A DNA stretch of 16,803 nucleotides, from positions 1-16,803 of the forward strand of contig JAEXRM010000106.1 of assembly GCA_023440865.1 (NCBI GenBank), read 5' to 3'. This document shows positions 7,104 to 13,675 of this stretch, piece after piece. Position numbers and translations under genes: made by a program. Below the pieces are notes generated by a model. That model saw only the letters and a list, made by a program, of their open reading frames with translations. It made no database searches and had not been told where the DNA came from. Every line of letters begins with the position of its first letter. Within the stretch, counting starts at the first letter, position 1. This DNA comes from Bacillota bacterium (lineage in GTDB: Bacteria > Bacillota > Clostridia > DSM-8532).

Positions 7104-7946
7104 ATGAATCGCAAGAGCATCAAGCCATTCACACTCGGATTTGTTCTTGCCCTGTTGCTGTCGGTCACGGTCACCGCGTTTGCCGGAACCGGTGTGCAGC
7201 GCACCATCACGGCCGCGTTCGGCGGTCTGTCCATCGTCATGGACGGTGTGCGCATGTCACCCAAGGATGTCAACAACAATGAGGTGCAGCCCATTCTTTA
7301 TGGCGGCACAACCTACGTTCCCATCCGGTTCCTGTCCGAAGCCCTGGGCAAGAAGGTGAACTTTGTCGGTTCCACCTCGAGCATCTTCATCGGCGAGCAG
7401 CAGAAGGTGGAGGCCTTTCTTCTCCGCGACATGAAGCCGGTGGAGAAGACGGTCTTCGCGAAGGCGAACTATGGCTCGTACGGGGGGTGGAAAGCCACCG
7501 AATACGCCGCGGACAAACGGTTCACCATCATCGACTGGGCCAACACCGGGATCCTGAAGATCCATGACACCGAGTACACCTCCCAGAGCATGATGCTCAG
7601 CGACGGCGTCCGCGAGAACAACGCGACCTACAGCCTGAATGGGCGATACAAGCGGCTGCTGGGCAAGTTCGGCATTGATGATCTGAGTACGGACACCATT
7701 GGCACGATGGGCTATGTGGAGGTCCTGGGAGACGGCAAGCAGTTGGCGCGCGTCTTCAACAGCAGGGGACATGCGCCCACACCCGTCGAAGTCGATCTGA
7801 CAGGCGTCAACAGCCTGAAGATCCGTGTGGTCGGATCCGCGACATCGAACCAGGTGGCCGGTGCAACCGTATACAGCGCGCAGGTCGTGTGCGACTTCTT
7901 TGACATCCTGATGTATCCGGTCGATCCGGCAAACACGCAGCCGTAG
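7104..7946 (+). CDS. Secreted stalk-domain (copper amine oxidase N-like) and NPCBM-like protein
   Basis: 280 residues from ATG 7104, preceded by AAAGGA (7091-7096). A clear Sec signal peptide (KSIKPFTLGFVLALLLSVTV...) is cut at about AFA|GTG, residue 28. Residues about 33-95 match the copper-amine-oxidase-N/'stalk' domain common in Bacillota surface proteins (GGTTYVPIRFLSEALGKKV); this domain is not itself an enzyme. Residues about 140-272 resemble an NPCBM-type carbohydrate-binding module: NGRYKRLLGKFGIDD, then VEVLGDGKQLARVF, then PVEVDLTGVNSLKIRVV. No catalytic domain, SLH or LPxTG anchor is present. A wall-associated or secreted glycan-binding adaptor is a reasonable inference. It follows the SLH gene by about 126 bp with its own candidate promoter. 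Confidence 0.85.
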   Translation: MNRKSIKPFTLGFVLALLLSVTVTAFAGTGVQRTITAAFGGLSIVMDGVRMSPKDVNNNEVQPILYGGTTYVPIRFLSEALGKKVNFVGSTSSIFIGEQQKVEAFLLRDMKPVEKTVFAKANYGSYGGWKATEYAADKRFTIIDWANTGILKIHDTEYTSQSMMLSDGVRENNATYSLNGRYKRLLGKFGIDDLSTDTIGTMGYVEVLGDGKQLARVFNSRGHAPTPVEVDLTGVNSLKIRVVGSATSNQVAGATVYSAQVVCDFFDILMYPVDPANTQP

Positions 7947-7959
7947 AGAAGCGGCTGCG
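7936..7959 (+). terminator. Stem-loop over the stop codon of the stalk-domain gene
   Basis: CGCAGCCG and CGGCTGCG form a perfect 8-bp GC-rich stem around an 8-base loop that includes the stop codon. No T-tract follows, so intrinsic termination is uncertain; it may protect the 3' end. Confidence 0.3.
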
Positions 7960-8015
7960 CGTCACCAGCATGAGACCGGCATCACGCCGGGATCAGTTCA
8001 TGAGTCAAATCGCCA

Positions 8016-8071
8016 CAGATGCATGCGGTTTTCCTGTATCTCGAGATACGGGAAAACCGCATGTTCATCTG
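8016..8071. repeat. Long near-perfect palindrome
   Basis: Arms 8022-8042 and 8043-8063 are 21 bases each, abut with no unpaired loop and pair throughout except for one position (G-U in RNA). The core is ATGCGGTTTTCC ... GGGAAAACCGCAT around TATCTCGAGATA. CAGATG (8016-8021) and CATCTG (8066-8071) extend the stem beyond a two-base bulge. No coding function fits. It could be an operator, a strong RNA hairpin or a small palindromic mobile element; no second copy is visible here. Confidence 0.9.
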
Positions 8072-8072
8072 G

Positions 8073-8100
8073 ATGAAAATGAAGCGTGTTCCATTTTCAT
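8073..8100. repeat. Second hairpin downstream of the long palindrome
   Basis: ATGAAAATG (8073-8081) and CATTTTCAT (8092-8100) pair perfectly around a 10-base loop, two bases after the preceding palindrome. No T-run follows the stem on the plus strand. The two hairpins together occupy about 85 bases of a 251-bp intergenic region upstream of the M6 protease gene. Confidence 0.7.
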
Positions 8101-8197
8101 GCAAGGATTCCTTTCACCCATTCGTGTTCTTGATAAGGCCTGTCGAAGCGCGCCTTGCGCGTGACTTCGCAGGCGCCGCGCGAAAGGGAGGCACCGC

Positions 8198-10870
8198 ATG
8201 AACAGGACGCAGGGAAGGATCGCGACAATTCTCAACAATCAGACACAGGGCGAGTTCCACGGCATGGCGTTGCAGGCACGGTTCCCACGAATGCGTACCC
8301 GCCGCCATCCGCTGCTGCTTCCCATCCTCATCCTCATGCTGTCCCTGACCTTGGCTGGAACAGCCGATACGGCCGGGCTGGTCCAGGGTGCGGCGGATCT
8401 GGAAACGGGAAGCAGCCTCATCCTGCAGGACAGAGCCGGTGTCGACGCGCAGTTCGCGCGCCTGTTCTCCGCACCCAACGAAGGCGCCATCGCGAAGAGC
8501 CTCATCCGCCAGGGCCGCATCAAGGCCGACGCCACGCAGGCGGAGGTGGACGCCGCAGTCGCAGACTACATCCGCGCCAAGCTGACGAAGCAGGCCACGC
8601 CCGCCCAGCAAAAGCTTGCGGCTGTGCGGGCAGCCCGCAGCCTGACGGACGACGACAAGGCGATCTCCCACATGGTGAACAACCGCAGGAGCCTGGTTCC
8701 CGCCACACGGTCGGACAAGGTCACCGGCCAGGCTGCCGGCATGCAGGCCGGTGCCGGCGGCGAGGGCGCCAGCGTGCCCGAGGTGGATGAACAGCCGCCG
8801 CAGGCCGCCGCCACCGAAGCGAACCTTCTCGTGCTGCTGGTCGATTTCGGCGGCATCAGGCACAAGAGCGGCCCCTTGTTCAACGAATACCCGGTACCCG
8901 AGGCGGGTGACAACTCGACGCTCTATGTGACGGATTACAGCAAGGAATATTACCAGAACATGCTGTTCAGCGATGATGGCTACACGGCGACAACGCAGAA
9001 CGGCCCGCAAACCTTCCACAGCATGCGCGCATACTACCTGGAACAGTCGCGCGGCCTGTACGGCGTCAATGGCGAGGTGCACGGCTGGTATACGGTCGCC
9101 AATCCCGAGTCGTATTATGGCGATGACGGCAGGAACGACGACACCGACAACATGGCGCCGGGCACGCCGAAGGACCTGGTCGTGGAAGCGCTGAAGCTGG
9201 CAGCGGCGGACACGGTGAACCCGATCGACTTCACGAGGTTCGACCGGGAAGACCAGAATGATTTCGATGAAGATGGCGATCTGCATGAGCCCGACGGCGT
9301 CATCGACCATCTGGTGCTGCTCCATGCCGGCATCGACCAAAGCGCCGGTGGCGGGGCGCAGGGGGACGATGCGATCTGGGCCCACAGCTCCTCGGTGGAT
9401 CCGGAGATCGCTACTGTCACGGACACGTACGGCAACACCATCCATGCGTCAAACTACATCATCCAGGGCCAGGACAGCGGCATCGGCACCTTCTGCCACG
9501 AGTTCGGGCATGACCTGGGGCTGCCGGACGAGTACGACACGACCTACAGCGGCAGCGGCGAGCCGGTCGCCTTCTGGTCGATCATGTCCAGCGGCAGCTG
9601 GCTGGGAGACCCGCTCGACACCAAGCCTTCCTCGATCAGCCCGTGGGGCCGCAAGCAGCTTGGGTGGATCGAACCGGAGCAGGTGGCGATCGGGGATGTA
9701 TCTTCGGCCGGAACCCTTTTCGATCTCGACCAGGCGGTCAGTTACGGCCGGAACGAGGCCGCGGTGGAGGTGCAGCTGGGCACGCGACCGTTCGAGCTGA
9801 CGACGCGGTATGACGGCAGTCCGATCTGGTACGGCGGCCGCGGCGACCTCATTTCGCATTGGATGCAGATGAATGCGCCTGTTCCGCTGCCGGACACGGC
9901 GACCACGATCGCCCTGAACCTGCGGATGAACTACAACATTGAAACCTACTGGGATTACGGCTTCATCCAGGTTTCCGCCGACAATGGGGCCTCCTGGACA
10001 TCGCTTTCGTCCGCCCGCACCTCATCCCTTTTCCCTGCGGACGGCCTGGCGGACATCAAGGCCCAATTGCCCGGCTATACCGGCAACAGCGGCGGATGGG
10101 TGGCGGAGACGGTCGACCTGACGCCCTGGAAGGGCCGGCCGATTCTGCTGCGTTACGGCTACATGACGGACTGGGGAACGACGGAGACCGGTCTGTTCCT
10201 CGACAACATCGAGGTGGTGGCGACAACCGTCACCGGTTCCCGCAAGAACAAGGTTGTGACGACGGAGACGCTGTTTGCCGATGCGGCCGCCAACACGACG
10301 CTGTATGCGGGAACGGGGGCCAGCGACGCGGACGGATGGACATCGATGGACGGCACCGTGCCGCGCGGATCCTCCTACCTCTTGGAATGGCGCGCCCATG
10401 CGGGTTCCGATGCCACACTGGCGCATGCTTACCAGTTTGTCGACTCGAAGGCCGGCACAGTGGACTTCTACCGCTATGAGCCCGGCCTGTTGATCTGGTA
10501 CAACAACCGCGCCTATGTGGACAATTCCGTCGGCGCGCACATCGGGTACGGGTTCCTGGGTGTCGTGGACGCGCATCCCGAACCGGTGGCCAACGGAAGC
10601 TCGTACCTGGGGACGCGCCTGCAGATCCGCGATGCCGCTTTCGGCACGGCGGACATGGCAACCACGGAGAAAACATTCCAACTCGGCAGAAACCTGGTCA
10701 CACTCCCTGGCTTGCCTGCCGTGACGACCTTTGCGGATGACGGATCAAAGGCGTACTGGTATGCGCAGCAGCCATATGCCGGGTTGAAGCTGCCCGGATC
10801 CGGCCTCAAGGTGGATGTGGTCGACAGGTCGCCGACGGGTTCTGTCGGGCGGATCCGGATTGCGAAGTAG
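8198..10870 (+). CDS. Secreted M6-family metalloprotease (immune inhibitor A type)
   Basis: 890 residues from ATG 8198, preceded by AAAGGGAGG (8183-8191). A hydrophobic signal segment (RRHPLLLPILILMLSLTLAG, about residues 35-54) follows an unusually long basic N-terminus. A propeptide-like region runs to about residue 200. The catalytic domain carries HEFGHDLGLPDEYD: His434, Glu435, His438 and Asp444 form the HExxHxxGxxD zinc site, with Met463 in WSIMSSGSW as the Met-turn. Residues about 545-690 form the beta-sandwich typical of InhA-like proteins (MNYNIETYWDYGFIQVSADN ... GLFLDNIEV), and a further beta-rich region (LLIWYNNRAYVDNSVGAHIG) ends the protein. InhA-type enzymes degrade host and self surface proteins, including antimicrobial peptides. 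No anchor domain is present, so release is expected. Substrate here is unknown. It appears to be transcribed singly. Confidence 0.93.
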   Translation: MNRTQGRIATILNNQTQGEFHGMALQARFPRMRTRRHPLLLPILILMLSLTLAGTADTAGLVQGAADLETGSSLILQDRAGVDAQFARLFSAPNEGAIAKSLIRQGRIKADATQAEVDAAVADYIRAKLTKQATPAQQKLAAVRAARSLTDDDKAISHMVNNRRSLVPATRSDKVTGQAAGMQAGAGGEGASVPEVDEQPPQAAATEANLLVLLVDFGGIRHKSGPLFNEYPVPEAGDNSTLYVTDYSKEYYQNMLFSDDGYTATTQNGPQTFHSMRAYYLEQSRGLYGVNGEVHGWYTVANPESYYGDDGRNDDTDNMAPGTPKDLVVEALKLAAADTVNPIDFTRFDREDQNDFDEDGDLHEPDGVIDHLVLLHAGIDQSAGGGAQGDDAIWAHSSSVDPEIATVTDTYGNTIHASNYIIQGQDSGIGTFCHEFGHDLGLPDEYDTTYSGSGEPVAFWSIMSSGSWLGDPLDTKPSSISPWGRKQLGWIEPEQVAIGDVSSAGTLFDLDQAVSYGRNEAAVEVQLGTRPFELTTRYDGSPIWYGGRGDLISHWMQMNAPVPLPDTATTIALNLRMNYNIETYWDYGFIQVSADNGASWTSLSSARTSSLFPADGLADIKAQLPGYTGNSGGWVAETVDLTPWKGRPILLRYGYMTDWGTTETGLFLDNIEVVATTVTGSRKNKVVTTETLFADAAANTTLYAGTGASDADGWTSMDGTVPRGSSYLLEWRAHAGSDATLAHAYQFVDSKAGTVDFYRYEPGLLIWYNNRAYVDNSVGAHIGYGFLGVVDAHPEPVANGSSYLGTRLQIRDAAFGTADMATTEKTFQLGRNLVTLPGLPAVTTFADDGSKAYWYAQQPYAGLKLPGSGLKVDVVDRSPTGSVGRIRIAK

Positions 10871-10959
10871 GAGGTGGCATGACCGGCGTCACGTTTTTCG
10901 TTTCGTGTGTGACATCATGAACAGGTAACCACGCACAGGTTCGAGTGCCAACCTCCCTT

Positions 10960-11060
10960 GGGCACCCGTCTCAATGGCTCGGGAACGCTTGCACATTGTC
11001 CCAGAGAACGAATGGGATCGCATGCAGCGTGTTCCGGCCAGCCATTGAGGGCGGGTGCCC
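10960..11060. ncRNA. Extended interrupted hairpin, candidate structured RNA
   Basis: Nested complementary blocks, outside in: GGGCACCCG (10960-10968) with CGGGTGCCC (11052-11060); CTCAATGGCT (10970-10979) with AGCCATTGAG (11040-11049); GGAACGC (10982-10988) with GC (11027-11028) and GTTCC (11031-11035); TGCA (10990-10993) with TGCA (11023-11026); TCCCA (10999-11003) with TGGGA (11013-11017), closing a 9-base loop. Internal loops are small. About 34 pairs across 101 bases is far beyond chance and resembles a folded regulatory RNA, though an old inverted-repeat element remnant is possible. Transcribed strand unknown; no known RNA family recognised. Confidence 0.5.
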
Positions 11061-11139
11061 TCTGTTTGTGTCGACCGTGGAAATTGCCCGAGAGCATGCA
11101 TCCCGATCGGGGATGACTGGCTGTCGATCAAGCCTCCCA

Positions 11140-11168
11140 TTGCGCAAGACTCCCAAATCCTGTACGAT
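11140..11168 (+). promoter_or_regulatory. Candidate promoter of the LRR kinase gene
   Basis: TTGCGC (11140-11145), 17-bp spacer, TACGAT (11163-11168). Both boxes are partial matches (three and four of six). Transcription would start near 11175, leaving a 30-base leader with GCGAGGA before ATG 11205. This agrees with the internal start rather than the frame's first GTG at 11055. Confidence 0.4.
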
Positions 11169-11204
11169 ATGTGCAGATATGCCGCAATTGAGGCGAGGAC
11201 CTGC

Positions 11205-13631
11205 ATGCAGCGTTGCTTTGGATGCTTTGAGGCCCCCATGCCCGCCGTGTCGTCCGCATTGGACGGCACACCCGCCGTTTGTCCGCATTGCGGCTTTTCC
11301 CCGTCCACCTATCGCCGTTCCATGATGAGCCTTGAACCGGGAACCGTGCTCTGTTCCCGCTACGAGGTCGGCCGCGTGCTGGGCAGCGGCGGCTTCGGCA
11401 TCACGTATCTTGCGTTCGACCGGCGCCTGCAGGTGCCCGTCGCCATCAAGGAGTTCCTGCCCCGGGCGCTCGCCGCGCGCCGCGACGGGGACACCGGCAT
11501 CATCATCCACTCCGAGAGCGCGCTCGAGGAATTCACGCACCACAAGTCCGCATTTCTCGAGGAAGCGCGCACACTGGCCCGCTTCGCACAGGAGCCGGGC
11601 ATTGTATCGGTTCTCGACCATTTCGAGGAGAATGGCACCGCCTACATCGTCATGATGCACATCGAGGGTGTCACGATCGAGCAATGGCTTGCGCTCAATG
11701 GCGGTCGTGTGGCCTTTGCCGAAGCGGTCGCCATTTTGCTTCCGGTCATGGATTCATTGGAGGCGGTGCATGCCGCCGGCATCATCCATCGCGACATCAG
11801 CCCCGACAACATCCTGGTCACGAAGGCGAGACAGGTGCACCTGGTGGATTTCGGCGCCGCGCGCAGCTTTTCGGGCGAGTCGGAGGGCACGGTGTCCATC
11901 CTGCTCAAGCGCGGATATGCGCCCCCGGAGCAGTATCGCGGCAAACGCCAGGAGCAGGGCCCGTGGACGGACATCTATGCGGTGGCCGCCACCCTGTACC
12001 GCATGATCACGGGAGCCATGCCCGAGGATGTGATTGGCCGGATGCAGGGGGAGGCGCTGCAGGCGCCATCTTCCTGCGGCGTCGCGATGCCCGGGGCCGC
12101 CGAGTCGGTCCTGATGCGTGCCCTGGCCCTCGATCGCCAGGAACGGCCGCGCAACATGCGGATTTTCAGGAACGGACTGCTGGAGGGGCGGGACGCGATC
12201 GCGGGCGTGGTGCTGGCATCCTCGATTCCATCCGATGAAACGGCAGGGGGAAGCATCACGGGTGAAACGGCACCGGTGTCTTCCCATGCGCTTGAGGATG
12301 AAGCGCCCTTTGCCCTGCCTGAAGGAAGCGCTGGCCAGCCGCATCGGCATGACCTGCTGCGCGGCATCGCATCCGCTGTGGTTGCCCTCGCGCTGCTATG
12401 CGGCATTGGTGTGCTTGCGCAGCGTTTTTTTCCATGGCTTCAGGATACGAAGACGCTGGCACTGACCCAGCTGCCGGATCCAAAGGTGCCTGCAGGAGGC
12501 GCAGACATCATGGAGGCCAATGATCTCGCAAATCCAGGCGCGAGCGCCGACTCCATCGAGCCCCCCGACTCCATCGAGGCCGCCGACTCCATCGAGGCCG
12601 CCGACTCCAGCGAGACCGCCGATTCCACCGAGGCGGCCGACCCCATCGAGGCCCACGATTCCACCGAGGCCCACGATTCCACCGAGGCGGCCGACCCCAT
12701 CGAGACCGCCGGCGCCATCACGACCGCCGTCCCCGCCGAACGGGATGCCCCCCTCAACACCGATGAGCCCATCAGTATCGCGGATCCGGCCCTCAAGGAA
12801 GCCCTGCTGGCCGTTTTTGGCAGAACCTCCGGTTCCATCACGAGACGGGATGCCCAAAAACTGATCAAGCTCGACCTCACAGGCTGCGGCATCAGGGACA
12901 TCACACCCTTGCGGCATTTCACGAACCTTGAAACACTGATCCTGCGTGACAACCTCATCGAGGATGTCAGCCCGATGCAGTCGCTGACGAAGCTTCGTGA
13001 CATTTCGCTCGGCAAGAACCGGCTGCGCGACCTCTCGCCGCTCAAGTCCCTGCATGCGGTGCAGTTCTTTCAAGCACAGGAGAATGAGATCGAGGACATC
13101 TCCTTTGTCACGGGCATGCCGGCACTCGGGCAGTTCAGCATGGACGACAACCGCATTGCTGATCTGGAGCCCTTGCGGGGGAACAGCCGCTTGTTTGGGA
13201 TCATCCTGAACCAGAATGATTGCGCCGACCTCTCGCCTTTGGCAAATCTTCGCCAACTACGCGGCGTCAGCATCAACAGCACGCCTGTCGTCGACTTGTC
13301 ACCGCTATCCGGTCTCCCATGTCTGGCACTTCTTGATATCAGTGCTACACGCATCTCTGATCTGCGTCCGCTCTCAGGGTTGCGAACGCTGCGAACACTC
13401 TATGCCACAGGCATGAATGCCATGACGGACATCGACGCGCTGCTGCCGCTTACGGAACTGGAAATCCTGCATCTGTCAGGCTCCGGCGTGGCCAGACTGC
13501 CAGACATGTCCGGCTTTGCACACCTGAAGGAGCTGCTCCTGAGCGACACACCCATCGAGGACTTCACGCCCGCGCTGCCTCTCGTCGACCGGCTGGAACG
13601 CTTCGATTTCAGCCTGCATCATGCCAAGTAA
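11205..13631 (+). CDS. Transmembrane Ser/Thr protein kinase with extracellular leucine-rich repeats
   Basis: 808 residues from ATG 11205, with GAGGA five bases upstream. The N-terminus is a zinc ribbon, CFGC (4-7) and CPHC (26-29), as in many clostridial kinases. The Hanks-type kinase domain (about 50-320) has the glycine loop LGSGGFGITYLAFD from 59, Lys82 in VAIKEF, catalytic HRDISPDN (Asp197, Asn202), DFG 215-217 and YAPPEQY in the activation segment; every key residue is present. A span at about 385-408 (GIASAVVALALLCGIGVLAQ) crosses the membrane. Outside follow an acidic repeat linker (449-502) and about ten leucine-rich repeats of SDS22/internalin type (about 545-800), e.g. LIKLDLTGCGIRDITPL, preceded by an internalin-like cap (ISIADPALKEALLAVFG). 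LRRs replace the PASTA domains of PrkC/Stk1, suggesting a protein or peptide ligand rather than muropeptides; that is inference. It converges with the FN3-like genes across 32 bp. Confidence 0.93.
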   Translation: MQRCFGCFEAPMPAVSSALDGTPAVCPHCGFSPSTYRRSMMSLEPGTVLCSRYEVGRVLGSGGFGITYLAFDRRLQVPVAIKEFLPRALAARRDGDTGIIIHSESALEEFTHHKSAFLEEARTLARFAQEPGIVSVLDHFEENGTAYIVMMHIEGVTIEQWLALNGGRVAFAEAVAILLPVMDSLEAVHAAGIIHRDISPDNILVTKARQVHLVDFGAARSFSGESEGTVSILLKRGYAPPEQYRGKRQEQGPWTDIYAVAATLYRMITGAMPEDVIGRMQGEALQAPSSCGVAMPGAAESVLMRALALDRQERPRNMRIFRNGLLEGRDAIAGVVLASSIPSDETAGGSITGETAPVSSHALEDEAPFALPEGSAGQPHRHDLLRGIASAVVALALLCGIGVLAQRFFPWLQDTKTLALTQLPDPKVPAGGADIMEANDLANPGASADSIEPPDSIEAADSIEAADSSETADSTEAADPIEAHDSTEAHDSTEAADPIETAGAITTAVPAERDAPLNTDEPISIADPALKEALLAVFGRTSGSITRRDAQKLIKLDLTGCGIRDITPLRHFTNLETLILRDNLIEDVSPMQSLTKLRDISLGKNRLRDLSPLKSLHAVQFFQAQENEIEDISFVTGMPALGQFSMDDNRIADLEPLRGNSRLFGIILNQNDCADLSPLANLRQLRGVSINSTPVVDLSPLSGLPCLALLDISATRISDLRPLSGLRTLRTLYATGMNAMTDIDALLPLTELEILHLSGSGVARLPDMSGFAHLKELLLSDTPIEDFTPALPLVDRLERFDFSLHHAK
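12549..12710 (+). repeat. In-frame minisatellite, nine 18-bp units, in the kinase linker
   Basis: Nine contiguous hexapeptide units of the form D-(S/P)-(I/T/S)-E-(A/T/P)-(A/H/P) join the membrane span to the LRR domain. Bases are highly similar between units (GACTCCATCGAGGCCGCC as type). The stalk is acidic and Pro/Ala-rich, suiting an extended extracellular spacer. Confidence 0.9.
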
Positions 13632-13653
13632 TCAGTCGCATCTCGGTCGCATG

Positions 13654-13675
13654 CCGGCGCGCCTTACTTCGCCGG
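13654..13675. terminator. Short stem-loop between convergent genes
   Basis: CCGGCG (13654-13659) and CGCCGG (13670-13675) pair around a 10-base loop that includes the stop codon of the minus-strand gene. It could serve both convergent transcripts, but lacks T-tracts on either side. Confidence 0.25.

Larger units (their letters stand above)
10871..11204. other. 334-bp intergenic region between protease and kinase genes
   Basis: No credible gene. It contains a roughly 100-nt interrupted hairpin (10960-11060), a short hairpin CATCCC/GGGATG (11099-11115) and a candidate promoter (11140-11168). An imperfect GTCACG ... CGTGTGTGAC stem near 10889-10914, after the protease stop, could be a weak terminator. 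Confidence 0.6.

Noticed and set aside
7970..8164. 64-residue plus-strand open frame after the stalk-domain gene
   Set aside because: It is read through both hairpins, has no ribosome-binding site and no recognisable protein character.
11055..11204. 50-residue N-terminal extension of the kinase from GTG 11055
   Set aside because: It reads through the structured intergenic region and candidate promoter; the zinc ribbon begins right after ATG 11205, which has its own ribosome-binding site.
10889..11308. 139-residue minus-strand open frame across the 10871-11204 intergenic region
   Set aside because: It overlaps the long hairpin and the start of the kinase gene and shows no domain or credible start signal.
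12396..13256. 286-residue minus-strand open frame with Gly/Leu/Asp repeats opposite the kinase linker
   Set aside because: It mirrors the 18-bp minisatellite on the other strand of a clear kinase gene.
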